Origin: Heterocephalus glaber
Lineage: Eukaryota > Chordata > Mammalia > Rodentia > Bathyergidae
Length of the DNA: 64,000 nucleotides
Direction: 5' to 3'
Assembly: GCF_000247695.1 (NCBI RefSeq)
Contig: NW_004624848.1
Location: forward strand, 2,712 to 66,711
How positions within the stretch are numbered: position 1 is the stretch's first letter; the number at the start of each line of letters is the position of its first letter. Under the pieces are notes generated by a model. It ran no database searches. It worked only from the letters and a program-made list of their open reading frames with translations, and was not told where the DNA came from. Positions 11,501 to 26,500 of this stretch are shown piece by piece. The position numbers were made by a program, and so were the translations under genes.

Positions 11501-14500
11501 CTTGAGCAGCAGGCGGCGAAACCAGTGAGCTAAATCCCCGGCCCAATTCTGATAGAATTCAACTCACTCTCAATGAGACAAAATGGATAAAAGATTTGAA
11601 ATAAAAATTTGTAAACATTAGAAGACATAGTGAGTTTTATATTCTTCATTACCCCAGCATTTGAATGAAATGGCTTGTAATATAAAGTTTCTTACCAAGA
11701 AAAATTGCCACTGAATAAATCTGGGCTCCAGTACTTTCTGTATCTTCTGAGTGAAGAGGGAAACATACTCCATTGGTACCATAGTAGTTTTTGAAAAATT
11801 CCTTATTGCTTAGTGGAATGAAAGCCACTATGAACCCAACAATCCAAATGAGAATCAGAATTGTAATTGTTCTGCATTTTCGAGGTCTTAAACACCTAAA
11901 AGGATACACAATGCAGATGTATTTCTCCAAAGTAAGAAATGTCAAAAGTAGAACTGACACTTCTGTGGACAGAATGGCCAAAGAGCCCATAAGCTGACAA
12001 TTTGTACTGTCCGTCCACAGCTGTGCATGCTTATGGTATTCTCCACGGAACTTGAGGTCCAAGGCTCCGATGACAAATAAGTACACTCCCATGAGGCAAT
12101 CGGCACCTACAGGGGCCAGCAAATTTCACAGATTTAGAGAAATAAATAGGCATGATGAAATTATCAGTAAACAATGCAATTTTTTTTTTTTTGTACCAGA
12201 GATTGAACTCAGGACCTTGCACTTAAGAGGCAGGCATGGTGCCACTGAGCTAAATCCCCGGCCCAGCAATACAATTTTTAATATTGAAAAAATAGCCTAG
12301 TTTCTTCTACCTTGGGAGGAAATAATTTTTATTCTTCTAAGGATTAGTGGGCTGGCAGTGTAATGTCGCTCAGTGCTAGAAAGTATGCATAGCATGCATG
12401 AGGCCCTGGGATTGTTCCTCAGGGCTACACCAAAAAAACTCCCAGAACTACAACCAAAAAGAACAATAAAAAACAAACCCTCACTTAATGATGAGGACCT
12501 ATTCATTCACCCTTTTTGGTAAGCAGTCTCATAACACCTTCTAAAGTTAATTACACAATCCCTTATCTGTTTTCCTTTAAAATGTAAGTCTTTAAGATCA
12601 GAGATCTTATCTCTTTTGTTCTCCATTCTACACCTGTCATGGAGAAGTGTAGAGTAAATATATAAAATCTAGTTATGTTGAACATTCAGTTAGGGACCCA
12701 GATGGAGGTGGTGTTTGGCTCAGCTCTTCCACTGAAATTCTTCCTGCTCAGCAAGCGAAGGATGTCATCCAGAACCTGCCATGCAGAACTGTACTCTAAT
12801 TCTCCCCTCATTTTTACATCTTTGTCGATTTTTACTCTGTTCTGCCCCCAGATTAGTCTCAGTATGTACCCTACTTGTTTTTTAAAAATATTTTAAGCAA
12901 ACATTTCTATCAAATTGAGATGTTTTGACGGTGCAAACATTCTATATGAAGTCCCTAAAATCATTTGTCTGACCCTAATTCTAACACTGAAGTTACATTC
13001 TAGTTTTCATTAGGAAATTGAACTTAACTTGAAGTTGTGTAAGTAACAGTACAAAGTATTAAACATCTTAGTACTGTTTTTTACGTAGCTTGTAATGAAA
13101 AGAATAATTAGATGTCAGACTTGGAGCAAGGTTGTGGGTAGGACATTTAACAGCATACAAAGAGGCAACATTCAGTCCTGGAATGGAGCTCAGTGGTAGA
13201 GTATAGGTACAAGGCGTAGGTTCAATCCTCCCATCCCTCAAAAGAAAACATCATGTAGATTGATGCTTTACTTGCTTGAGAGACTGCAGATAAGTTCTAG
13301 GCCATGTGCCCCAGACTGCAAATATTCACAAGATGGGTTTCTTGCTTATTTTTGCTTCTACTCTTTATTTAACATAATCTCTCACAACCATATTTCAAAA
13401 ACTTAAAAATTACTACCTGAAAACACTTGTCTGTAATTCAAGTTATGGATGGAAAGGATTCTAGCAGCTCAGAGACTAGAAAAATAACTAGTTGTTAAGT
13501 CAGTATCTGTGAACTGGACATGCAAAGAAAGATGTAAATATGGTTCTGGATGTAAAAATTTGACCATAGAAGGTTGCAGTATTTTTGCGGTAAAAGATTT
13601 TGGATGCTTTAACAAATTATACCTCACAGCTACTTTATAAGAGAAAACAAGGATATGAGAGCTTCATTAATCGGTAAGGTGATTTAATTTTAAAATTTAT
13701 TTTCTCTGTTTTGTTTACTGTATTTGTTTTCTTTTTTCTTTTCTTTTTTTTGGTACTGGGGATTGAACTCGGGTCCTTGCGCTTGCACAGCAGGCGGCGA
13801 AACCACTGAGCTAAATCCCTGGCCCTGCTGTATTTGTTTTGAGACAGTCTCATTGTGCAGCCCAGGCCGGCCTCAGTCTCCCAGGCAGGCATATGCCACT
13901 ATACCCGGCTAATTTCATTTCTTTGTCACTAAAGTAATGTTATTTTTGGTAGAAAATAAGAAAACATACAGTAAAACCTTGGATTGAGAGTAACTTGTTC
14001 TCTGAGTGTTCCACAAGACTAGCAAACATTTCTAATTTTATCTTGATAAACAAGCAGTGTCTTGCAGTAAGAGTTGTATGTGACACTTAGTGTCACAGGA
14101 TCGCAACTGAGCCAATGGTTCCTCCCTCTCTCTTTCTCTCCTCTCTTGCCCTCTCCCTTTTCTCCCCCGACCCTCCGGGATTGGGGTTGATTATCTCCCA
14201 ACAGCAAGAGGTTATGAAGGAGACCTCATCTGCAGAGGAGGAGAAAAAGGTGGAAGAATCTCTCACTTCAAATGAGATGTGTAAAATGTGGGAAACTGTA
14301 AAATTCTGTAGAAAACCACCATTGGAATAAAGCTGTAGCAGTGCATATGATGAATGTTTAACAACAATGCATGTCACATTTCTGTGAAATCCTTCAAAGG
14401 AGACAAAAGCAAGTGTTATTGGGTAGGTTGCTGTTAAAGTTGCACAAAATGAAAAAGATTCCATTGAGACAATAGATAACAATGATTCCCTTAGTGATAG

Positions 14501-17500
14501 TGAAACTCATTCTACGAAATAACCCTCCTCTCTCTTGTCTCCCTCACACCAGTCACAAAGGTGTTCAAAGGTAAGTACAGGTTAATTTGTTTTTCTTTGT
14601 ATTTATATTATATTATTGTAATCATTTTTATATGAATATTTTTGGGTTGTGGAACGAATCATCTGAGTTTCATTATTTCTTATGGGAAAATTTGCTTTAA
14701 CATACAAGTACTTTGGATTAAAAGCATGTTTCCCAAATTCTGCTTACAAATATAATAGCTATGCTTCTGAATATTTCAGAACTGGAGTTCCTCTTTAGAC
14801 AGGAATACTCACAGCAGAGAGAAATGATTGATATGGCATGCAGCTTGTTCTCAGACCTGATATAAGGTCGCATGCAGATGACAAAAATGTTTCCAAAGCA
14901 GGTGACCACAGACACGACCCAGACAAACACTCTCTGAATGACACTGGCCAGGAGGTTCTCAAGAGAAGAGAGCCCATCAGTGTTGGGTTTACAGCTGCGG
15001 ACGTGTGGTGCGTAGCCACAGTACTGGAATTTCTTAAAATATCTGGTATACAAAAAAAAAGATTTTAAAATTTAAATTTAATTGACATCACAATCCCTGA
15101 CAAAATTATACTACAGACCTACTGTGATAAAAACAGCGTGGTACTGGCAAAAAAAACAGACCTGCAGATCAAAGGAACAGATTAGAAGATGCAGAAGCAA
15201 CTCTGAACACATTTAGCCACCTTATATTTTGAGAAAGGGGCCAAACACCTTCACTGGAAGAAGGATAGCCTCTTTCATAAGTAGTACTAGAAAAACTGGC
15301 TGTCTGCATCCTGAAGACTAGAACTAGAGCCATGTCTCTCACCATCCACTAAAATAAAATGAAAATGATTTAAAGATCTAAATATTAAAACAGAAACCCT
15401 CTCTGCTGGAGGAGAGAATAGGTAGAACTCTTGAAGACATAGGTGTAGGCAACAATTTTTTGAACAAAACCCTGATTGCATGGGAAATATTACAAAGAAC
15501 CAACAACTGGGATCCTATCTTATTAAAAAGCTTTTGCATAGCAAAAGAAATCACCAACAGAATGAAGAGACAACCAACAGAATGGGAAAAAATTATGCCA
15601 GCAGTTTCTCAGCCAAAAGACTAATATCTAGAATACATAAAGAACTGAAAAAAATAGCTCCCCCCAAATTTAAAGACTTAATCCAAAAATGAGATGAATA
15701 CACACCTCTGAGATGAAGAAGTACAAATGGCAAATAAATATATGAAAAAATGGCCATTCAAGAGATGTGAATTAAAACAATGGTAAGACTCCATCTCACT
15801 CCAGAAAGAATGGCTGTTACCAAGAAGTCAACCAGTAATAAATTCTGGTAAGGCTGTAGGAAAATGAACCCTTCTCCACTGTTGGTGGGAGTGTAGACTG
15901 GTGCAACCACTGTGAAAATCAGTGTGGAGATTCCTCCAAAAACTAAGACTAAACGTTTCATTTGACCTAGCTGTTCCCTTTCTTGGTATCTTCCCAAAAG
16001 AATTAAAAGCATCATACCACAGTGATACATGCACACCCATGTTTATAACAGCACAGTTTCTAATAGCTAAATCTTGGAAACAGCCCAAATGCGCATCAAC
16101 CAAGGAATACATAAAGAAGATGTGATTTTTTTTTTTTATACAGTGGAGTACTAAGCCATAAAGAAGGATAAACGGGAGCCATTTCTAGGTAAATGGATGC
16201 ACCTGGAGACCACACTTAAATGATAAATTGGGCACACGTGTAAATATTGCCTTGTTTCTCTGGTGTGAGAAACTGAAAGTTTGAAAAGGACCAAAATGTA
16301 GGATAGATAATGTGAAATAGGAAGAAAATGTTCAAATGGGAAGGGGCACTAAGAAGGGGAGAGGGGGAAAGGAAGAAGGGAAAAGGGGAAAAATGAGAAA
16401 AAGAAAATAGAAGCAAAACTTTTGTAGATGAGAGAAGAAGGGATGAAGGGAGGGGAGGGGAATGGGAAAAAATAAGAATTAAGATATATCATGTACAGGT
16501 AACAAATTCCATAAGATGAATGTGATCATTGTGTATATCTGAATTATACCAATAAACTTAATAAGAAATTTAATTCAGTGGCACCATACATTAATCTTTA
16601 TTTTTGGCATTTTTCTTGGCAGAAAGGTGTCTTAATATGAGGTTCAAAGGAATGCAAAATATTAGACATTCTGCAGTTTTAACTTTAACTCTCATAAACT
16701 TGATTTCATTTTAAAAGAATGTGTGGATGAGAGTAGCAAATAAGGATGATGAAAATATGCGTAGGACACATGTGAGAGCATAAATAAATTGTTCATTTGT
16801 AAAAGGTAGATGAGTTTAAAAAATGCTTAGTGAGTGATCAGAGTTTAGTCTATCTATATAAATCCACTGTGATGTAGCTCCTGCAGAAAAAGTATTGGTT
16901 ACTGTTTTATGTGTCTTAGGCTGAAGTTTTGCTCTGTCAGAATGATGGGAGCTGTGTGTTTTCTAGTTTGGCTGCCACCCATCTAGTCACCCTGCTAGTG
17001 ACAATGTGGAGGTTTTAGTTGAGGGAACAACTTCACCCCATGTCTAATTTATTTCACTTAGCATTATGGTCTCAAGGTGTGTCCATTTTCCTCCAAATGA
17101 CCCAAATTATTTATCCTCTTTTATGGGTGAGTAGTACTCCATTGTGTGTGTGTGTGTGTGTGTGTGTGTATAATGTTATATATATCACATTTTCCTTTTA
17201 TTCTTATGACAAGCTCTCAGCTAGCCTCATGTGGTGGCACATTTCTATAATCCCCTCAGCACTCTAGGAGGCTGAGGCAGGAGGATGGAAAGTTATAGTC
17301 TATCCTGAGCAACTTAGTGACTTAGGAGACCTTGTCTCAAAAAACAGGGGGTTGGGATGTAGCTTGGTGTGAAGACCATGAGTTCATTCCTTGCAGGAAA
17401 AAAAAAGATGGGTTCTCTATACACTAATGTTTCCTGATATTAAAAAATTCTCCTATGAAATTCTGCCAGAATGTGGAAAACTAAAAATTGTCTGCCCATG

Positions 17501-20500
17501 TCACAGCGCTAAGAGTTGTACTGAGTGTTTGGGCTGCTGGAAGAAAAATACCACAGTCTGACGATTTAAGCAACAGACATTTGTTTCTCACAGATCTGAA
17601 GACAGGAGCTCAAGACAACAGATTTGGCATCTGCCGAGGTCCCGCCCTCTAGTTCGTAGATGATGGTCATGCTCTTGCCATGTCCTCATGTGGTCGAGGG
17701 GCAAAGTGGGTCCCTGGGGTCTCTTAAGAGCATGAATCCTATTCATAATAGCCCTGCCCTCATGAGCTCATCGCCTCTCAGGGCTTCACCTCATAATACC
17801 ATTGCCTTGGGTAGTGCACATATTCAGGGTATAGCACGTAGACTGGCAGGAAATACGGATAGATTACATGGATGGGGTGTGTGTGTCTTGTCGCAATACA
17901 CATGGGAATGAACACATTAAAATCAAGGTGAAGACTGAAAACATCTACTTACATGTGAGAGAGATTCACAAGAGGGTTAAACATCCTTTGTTGGATATTT
18001 GAAATTTCAATTCCTTCTAGGCTGCTAAAATATGAAATTAATAATCAAAGGAACATATTATACACAGTATAATAAAATGAGTTTCTGTGAAGGAAAATTT
18101 AATAAAATGCTTTTACATAACAATTATTCTAAATAGAATATTCATCAGCCCAGGCCTTCTCCCAACTCCTCTTTGCTTGTGTGACTTGAGAGCATATTTC
18201 TCCCCTATTTGAGTTCTTGACTCCTCGTATCACGGCACAAAGCACAGTGCAAAGTAAAAACTACTCAAACATTTATGGAATAAATGAATGAGCATTATTT
18301 CTGAACAACATTACAATAGCAGAGGAGTTTCACATCTTTGAAATTTCTCTAATAATTTAAATTGTTTCTAATGAAATGCCATGTTGCTGAAAGAACATTG
18401 AAATGAGAGGAACCAAAGATTATCTTCTTAAGGCAATTCTTAGACTGCTAGAATTTCTGTCTTTGAGTGAGTGTGGGCTGAGACATGGCTTTCATAATCT
18501 AGAATGTTCCATCTCGAGGTAAGGATGCCTGTAAGGGCCCCCACCTCCTCAGAACCAAAGAACCAATGAATATGCACAGGGGCTTTCAGAGTTAAAGCAA
18601 ATAATGCAGTGTAAGCTCCTGGTGAAGACAGAAGACAGAAGATGATTCATCAATATTTAATTTTTAGTTTATTAACATGTAAGATAAAACTAATAGCTGT
18701 TTATTTACAGTTCATCAAAAACACCTGTCTGACTTGTTTTTGTGAAGCTTAACTAATGTCCTGGAAATAAAGCTTTTAATTTGAAAGATTATAAAATATT
18801 AGTTATTGATACTGAAGTAGCAGCTTCCTTCCTTCCTTCCTTCCATTTTCCCTCCCTCTTCTACTTCTCCCTCTGTTTTTCTTTCTAGTGTAGTACTGGT
18901 GATTGATCCCAGGGCCTCATGTATGTTAGGCAAGCATTTACTACTGAGCTATACCTCCAGGCTTTTTAAAAAAAATACCTTTTTTGAGACAGTCTCATTA
19001 AATTTCCTTACACTTGAGATCCTCCCACCTGAGCTTCACAGTAGGTGAACTTATAGGCATGTGTCATAATGCCTGGCTTGAGATAATAACATTATCGTGA
19101 AACTACTCCATCTATGTATACTTACAGAGACTTGAGCTTGACAAGATAATCAAATTGATTTGCTTGAATGTTCTGGATTGGATTGTAGGAAATATTCCTG
19201 TTTTTTTAAAAAAGACAATAAATCATCAAAAATTTCTTGAGTAAGGAGAGTGGCTCTTTGAGTTACTTTGAAACATTTACAAAGAAAGCATAGCATAACT
19301 CAAAATGTAATGAAGATTTAAGTATCAGCCTTGACACTAAAACTACTAGAATAAAGTAGGGAGAAACCTTCATGACATTGGTCTGGGCAATGTTTTCTGT
19401 TTTGTTTTGTAATGACCTCAAATGTATAGGCAACAAAAGATAAAAATGAGCAAATGAAACTCCTAACTAAAGAAGGTTCTGTGCAGTGAAGGAAAAGTCA
19501 ACAGAGTGAAAAGACAACCTACAGAATGGGAGGAAATGTTTGCAAACTGTGTATCCGGGATGGGGTTAATATGCAAAAATACATGACTTCAAACAACTCT
19601 AGAACAATAAACATATAATCCAATTAAAAATGGGGTTGAAGGACTCGAATAGACATTTCTCAAAAGAAGACACACAAATGGCTAACAGGTATATTACAAA
19701 GGCTCAATATCACTAATCAAAGAAATGCAAGTTAAAACCACCGTGAGAGATCTCTCACAGCTGTTAGGATGGCTTTGTGACAAAGATAAATGGCAACAAG
19801 TCCTAGTGAGTGTGTGCAGAAAAGGAGACGCTTTGATACGATCGAATTAGTAGAATATGGGAATACAGGGAATAATGTGGAGATTGATCAAAATATTAAA
19901 AACAGATCTATCATATGATCCAGCAAGCACACTACTGGAGACAAAGAGACATAAATAAGAGTGAAAGTACAACTATATTTAAAGTGAGAAAATGTCAGAA
20001 TTTTCCCCTCCTTCCACATCCTCCACCTGCTACTAAGATTTTTTTGGAGATTGGCCCCAGGGCCTTTGGACTGAGCTACATCCCTAGCCCTTTAAAAAAT
20101 TTTTTTTAAATTTTCGAGACAGGATCTTGCTATGTTGTTAAATTGCCCAGGCTGGGCTTCAATGCCTCAACTTCCCAGAGTGCTGGGAATACAAGTGTAT
20201 GCCATCATGTCATGTCAGACTGAGGAAGTTCTCTTTTTAAGAAATTTACTCAAGATTAGACAGTTGTGTGTGTATGTGCAAGATAGAAACTCCTGAGGGA
20301 GCCACTGTTGAGAGAGAGAGAGAGGAGAGGAAGAGTGATGATGAAAAGTGTCTTGTATAAAAGAAAGGAAATGGAGTGACCAAACTAGAAATAAAGAAAA
20401 ACGGGCTCACATAATAAAGGCTGTGTGAAAACCTCACATCTAGGGCCTTCCATAGTGAAAGACCAAAAGCTTCTCCAAGATCAGTATGCCTGCTTTTGCC

Positions 20501-23500
20501 ACTTCTAGTCCACACAGTATAGGATGTTCTAGCTGGAGCAATTAGGGATGAAAGAGAAACAAAGGCACCCAAATTAGAAGAGAAAAAAATGATCTCTGTT
20601 CAGATATTGTGGTCCTATATGCAGAAAACCCTAAAGATTTAACAACAACGATAGAACTAATAAATCCAGCAAAGCTGCTGGATACAAAATCAACACCAAT
20701 AAATCCTTGTGTTTCTATACATAACCAATGGAAAATAATCCCATTTACAATAGCATTTAGAAGAATAAAATTCTTAAATTAGCACCTAACAAAGTGAAAA
20801 ATATGTATATTGGAAACTATGAAATACTGTTGAAAGAAATAGAGGAATCCATCGGCTGTGGTTTAAATGTCCACTCCAAATATCAGACTGAAATTTACCA
20901 TTGTGATAGTGTTAAGAGGTGGGACCTTTAAGAGTGATCAGGCCACGAGGGCTTGGATTAATGCCACTATTGCAGGCATGGGCTCCTGGTGGAAGGGTCA
21001 GTGAGGCCCACCTCCCCACTTCTGTCCTGTGCTTCAGGTCATGCGGTGCCTTTCACTATGTTATGATGCAGCATGAAGAAGGTCCTTGCTAGATGTGGCT
21101 GTTTGGTCTTGGCCTTTCCAGCCTCCAGATCTGGGAGACAAACTTCTGTTGTTTATAAATGAGCCAGTCTGTGGTACTCTGTGATAGAGCATAAAGATGA
21201 CTGATACAACCTCAATAAGGGAAAGATTTCTGTATTTACAAATTGGAAGAGTCAATCCATACTAAAATTCACACAGAAAACCAAGGGAGCCCAACAGCCA
21301 AAGCAGTCTTGGAAAAAGAGTAATAAAGTTACTCATGCTGATTTCAGAATTTATTACACAGCTCCAGTGATCAAACAGTGTGGTACCGGTGTTGTACATC
21401 ATAGTTTAGCAACAGTATACTGAAGACCAGTGGAATTGAATACAGAGCCCAGGAATAAACTCATGCATGATTTTCAACAAGGGTGCTAAGACTATTCAAT
21501 AGGGAAAGCACAGTGCTTTCAGGAAATTGTGTTGGGAAAAAAGATTATCCAGATGCAAAAGAATGAAGTTCAACCTTTTCCTTATACCAGGTAAATAAAT
21601 AAATTCAGAATTAATTCAAAGACTAAAATGTAAAACTATAAAACTCCTAGAAGGAAACATAGGGGAACAGTTCCATGACCTTGGATGTAGCAATGATTTC
21701 TTGCAATGACATCAAAAGCACAGGCAACAAAACATGTACAAAACCCAGACTGTATCAAAATTAAGATCATCTTCCCCCAAGGACATGTAATTCAGAGTGC
21801 AAGTGGAATCTATGCAAAGAGAGAAACTATTTGCAAACCACAAATGTGCAAAGAGATCAATACTCAAGGTACATAACAAACTAAAATTCAGTAATAACAA
21901 AAACAATTCAATTAAAAATGGGCAAAGACTTGAGTAGGTTTTTCTCCAAGAAGACCTAGAAATGATCAATAAGCACATAAAAGCACACTCCACATCACTA
22001 ATCATTAAAGAAATGCAATCAAAACCAGAAGAAGATACAAGTTCACATGCATGAGGATGGCATTATCGAAACACCCCAAACAGCAAGTGCTGGAAGGACA
22101 TGGAGAAATAGAACCCATGTGCACTGCTAGTGGAAATGTAAGATAGTGCAACTCCTATAGAAAACAGAAGTAAGCATGGAATAAAAATAAAATACCATAT
22201 GGGCCAGCAATTCTACTTCCGGGGGTATGCAGATGCAATCTTACAATGGTTTAACTTAGGGTATTTCTATTTGTGATGGTGTAAGAGCAACACACCTTGA
22301 GCACACATTGTAATCTGAATTCTGGTCTTTTCCCAGGCTCGCAACCTATGGTGTGAAATAGTAGAGAGCTGCAGCTCCCAGTTGGCAATGTATTCACAAA
22401 GGTAAAAACAGGCACTCTATAGTGTACTGCATTGCTATGTTGTGATGTTTGATAGATTAGGTGTATTAAGTGCATTTTTTTACTTGTGACATCGTCAGTT
22501 TATAATGAGTTCATTGGGATATAACCTTATTGTAAGTCAAGGAACACCTGTAGAGTTCAAAGAATTAAAACCAGAAACTCAAACAGATACTGGTGTTCAT
22601 GTTCATAAAAGCATTATTCATGCTGGCCACAAGGTAGAAGCAATACAAGTGTCCATTGATTGGTGAATGGATAAACACTATGTGTGGTACAGTACAGAGC
22701 TACGATGGAACATCGTCAGCCATGAGAAGGAATCTGACACATGCTACAGCATGAAGGACCCTGGAAGACATTATGCTAAGTGAAACAAGCCAGCCACAAA
22801 ACAACTGTTGTGTGGTTTCAATTCTATGAGGTTCTTAGTCTCATCAAATTCATGGAGATATACAAGTGGAATGGGGATTGCCGGGGCTGTGGGGAAGCAT
22901 GCATAGGGAGCTGGTGTTTAACGTTACAGAGTTACAACTATGTAAAACCAAAGAATTCTGGAGGCAGATGGTGGCGGCGGCTGCTCAACCATGTGAATAT
23001 AGTGAATACTATTCGATCGCACATTTTAAATGGTTAATTTTGTGTATATCTTACCACAATTTAAAAAATAATAAAGAAATGAAGTGTAAAATTAATAGCA
23101 GTCTTACAATTGTGACAGCTCCTTCAGATCCTGAAATATATGTGGTGGAAGATTTTCAATCTTATTACTTCCTAAATCCCTGCGGAAATAATTGCAAACA
23201 TGTCCTATTATTTCCCGAAGACTTTATTCAGTTGTTCTGAAGTTCATGATAAAGCCGTTATGCAACTTCTCCACAATGCCATTGGTGAGTTGCGGTAATT
23301 ACCAAAAGTCTAAAAGTGCTTTCTGATGTTGCGTGGGGAACCAGGGCCTCTTGCAGGGCTAGGTGTATGCTCCCCAAGCAACAACTCTGCCCCACGGAGA
23401 CTAGGGCCAAGAGGAGTGAGATGGAAAGCACTGAACTTCTGTATCCCACTTCATCAGTTTCTCGGAGACAAATGCATCGTGGTATTTAGTCTTACTAGGA

Positions 23501-26500
23501 TCGGTTTCCCTTCTCTCCCTCTGTAATCGCATATATCTGTGATACACGAACAGACACCCACCGTGGGTGGGGAGTAGGTGCAAATCCATATTGCATCTCG
23601 ATCCTTCTCCCCTTCCCTTCCCTTCCTCTCTGTCCTGCTCCCCTGGACTCCGGATCTCCTTCCGATCCCCACACAATGTATCTCCTTGTTCCTTGTCATA
23701 TCTGTTATTTTGCTCTTCAAAGTGTTTATACTTTGGATTTCTCATATAAGAGAAATCACGTGACATATAACCTTCTGTGTCGAATTAATATGTGTATCGT
23801 GTCCCTTCTTTTCCCTTCCTTCTTTTGCTCCTTTTGTGTTATGCTACATATGCTTGGAGCTTTAGCTTTTTCTTCTGCTTGTATTTACTGTGATTAGTAA
23901 ATGGAAGAGTATTGTTGAAGTGGACGTTTCCTTGCAGTGAAAAGCACAGGATCTGCTCTGCCCCCTGGCAGAACACTCTGTGCCACTTGTCGCGTGTAGA
24001 GGGTCTGCCTAACACCATCTGACCTTGCAGCTCAGTTGTAAGAAGTTTTCCAACAGCAGCAGCTTTCGGGGTAGTTTTGACAATGGCAGAGCTCGTGAGA
24101 TTGGCCTCAGGTTCTTCTAAACAGGAAAGTTTCTGTAAGCTTGAGCTCGCCCAGATAAAAGAAAAAGCCTAATAATTTTCCCAATCCACAAATAAAAGCG
24201 AGCATGTGGCAAAGATTTTCTGTCACAAGAAAATGACTAATTCCTGAGTGACAAGTGAACCCAGGTGTCACCAGTGTGTTCACGGCACTCACGAGCGCCC
24301 TTGGTGTATCTGAGCCTGGAGGGGCGAAACCTCCTCACAAAGGGAGTTCAGCGACACCCCCACCCATTGGAATCCCGCATCTCTGGGCAACTTGGCATTT
24401 TTACTTTTGTAAATCTGATTTTTCTTTTCAGGAAAGAGTTTAAGGTGGGATGAGGCAGGCGTTAGGCTGGACTAGTCATTGGCTTGGATTACCATCCCGA
24501 GCCTCTGTTGTTCTTCCCTCCGCCTCTGAACCCGGATTAGCACTGGTTATGCACAAAGTTATAACACGTTCCGTGTCCTCTGCTGGTTACTGGTGTATAA
24601 AATCTACACCCTGGCTGCCGCTGTGAAGGTTAGGATTTGGAGGAATTGTCCTCCGATATTTTGGTGGTGATTTTACCTGAATTAAACAAGGAAAATATGG
24701 ATCTCTTGACTAACTTGTATTTTAACAGCTGGATAGTATTTTTGATACCTGTACCTTCTTCTGTAATACTGGGGATTGAATTCAGGTTCAGTCTGAGCCT
24801 TCATACTGAGCTACATCCCCAGCCCTTTTAAAAACGTTTTATTTTATATTATTTTGAGGCGAGTTCTTGATAACTTGCCCAGGCTGGCTTGAACTCAGCC
24901 CCCTCCTGCCTGAGCTCCCTAGCGTGCTGGGATTGCAGACGTGCATCAGCACACCTGACACGAGTGCTTTCTTGTTGTTGCTGTTGTTTACCTCGGTGCT
25001 GCCCATGGAACCCAGGGCCTTGCACACGCTAGACAGATACACAGAGCCTACTTCCAGCCTTGTGGGGCAATGCTTTTTGATCACCTACACATATCTCTAC
25101 TACTGAAAATCATTTTCTATGTGCTTATGACAGTTCAATTACCATATATCATCTCTTACAACAGGCTCTTGGTTCTAATTATTTAATAAGATCTTCTTTC
25201 ATATTTTGTGAGTGATTATAGGAAAATGTTGATTTTCAATTGCCTGACTGTTGATGTTTCAGAGCAGAATACAGTACTTTTTAATAAAGTTTTTAAAAAA
25301 ACATTTTGCTCGTGACATGGATTCCCTCCACCCGTCTCAGGATTTAGGAATAGCATCCAGGTGTTATGTTCATAATATTCTAGTTATATTCTCTATGTCT
25401 CATGGAAAAGTTTTAACAAATTGGAGCTCTGCCCAGATAATTGTCAAAACATGTAGATTTGTCTATTCTCCACTTACTTTCCAGAAAATTGATACTAAAA
25501 AAAATAAATATTGACCTTAAAAGTTCCAGGGCTATTTTATTCATGTGCAAATATCTTAAGGGGTTGGTTCAGCATAGAATTGTTTTAATGCCCTTTGTAA
25601 TTATGTCATTGATATTCAAAATGGAAATTATACAATGATTATTTTTTAACTTATCTCTTCCATTATCACAGGTAGGGATATTATCCACAGGAGTGTCTAA
25701 ATTCCTTATGTATCTGAGTGATGTCTTTTAATTTAATGGTTCCTGAATCCTAATCCTCTAGAAAACTTAAAGATAAAATTGCTGTTCTTTTGGAGCAGAG
25801 TTGTATAGGATGAATTTTATTTATTAATTTTGCCCTGGTTTTATTCTTTCTCTATAGTTGTTTCCCTTATCCTATTTTTTCAAATATTTATTTTATTTTA
25901 TTTTTGTACTGGGGATCAAACTTGGGACCTTGCCCTTGCAAGGCAGGTGGCGGAACCACTGAGCTAAATCCCCAGCCCCTTCAAATATTTATTTGATATT
26001 TTTGTTTTATGTTTATTTTTGCAAGCTGCCTGAATTTCATTGTAACCCATTTCATATAAATAATGCTTTCAAAGAGGATATTATTATTTTCTTAAAAATT
26101 ATGCACAGTGGAGTACTACTTTGTCATAAAAAATATAAATTTGAGCCATTCATAGGAAAATAGATGCACCTTGAGACCATAATGTTAAGTGAAATAAATC
26201 AGACACGTAAGCTTAAATAATGGATAATTTCTCTTTATGAGCAACCCAAAATATAAATAAAGAGCAAAATAAAAGATAGATAATAGGAAGTAAGGAGATA
26301 TATATTTCTCAAATAGGAAAGGGATCAAGAAATGGAGGGAGAGTGGAGGGAAAGGAGATGAAAAAAAGGAATTAAGATGTGTTCTGCACATATACCAACC
26401 CCACACAAGAAATGTAAATATTATATATGGCAAGCTTATGCTAATAAATATAAAAGAAAATAGAAAAAATATAAACACATATATGTATAGCAAATAGGAA

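Larger units (their letters stand above)
20590..23075 (+). mobile_element. Long ancient L1, carrying two later insertions
   Basis: Sense L1 ORF2 from the middle of the reverse transcriptase (gcagaaaaccctaaagattt, agctgctggatacaaaatca, catttacaatagcattt) to the 3' UTR (ttgtgtatatcttaccacaa). It is broken by an LTR at 20857-21208 and a DNA transposon at 22228-22550. Its 3' end lies about 30 bp from exon 12. Confidence 0.9.

Noticed and set aside
14811..14817. Donor after TGTGA in exon 15
   Set aside because: It would shift the frame into exon 16; ending at CTCTGCT with gtgagtat restores the conserved L-C-C-A-D-C.
15480..15692. Open frame resembling a reverse transcriptase tail as a live gene
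   Set aside because: It is a fragment of L1 ORF2, flanked by stops, in a 5'-truncated copy.
23401..23766. Overlapping open frames on both strands
   Set aside because: They arise from purine/pyrimidine-rich blocks and show no codon-level or family support.
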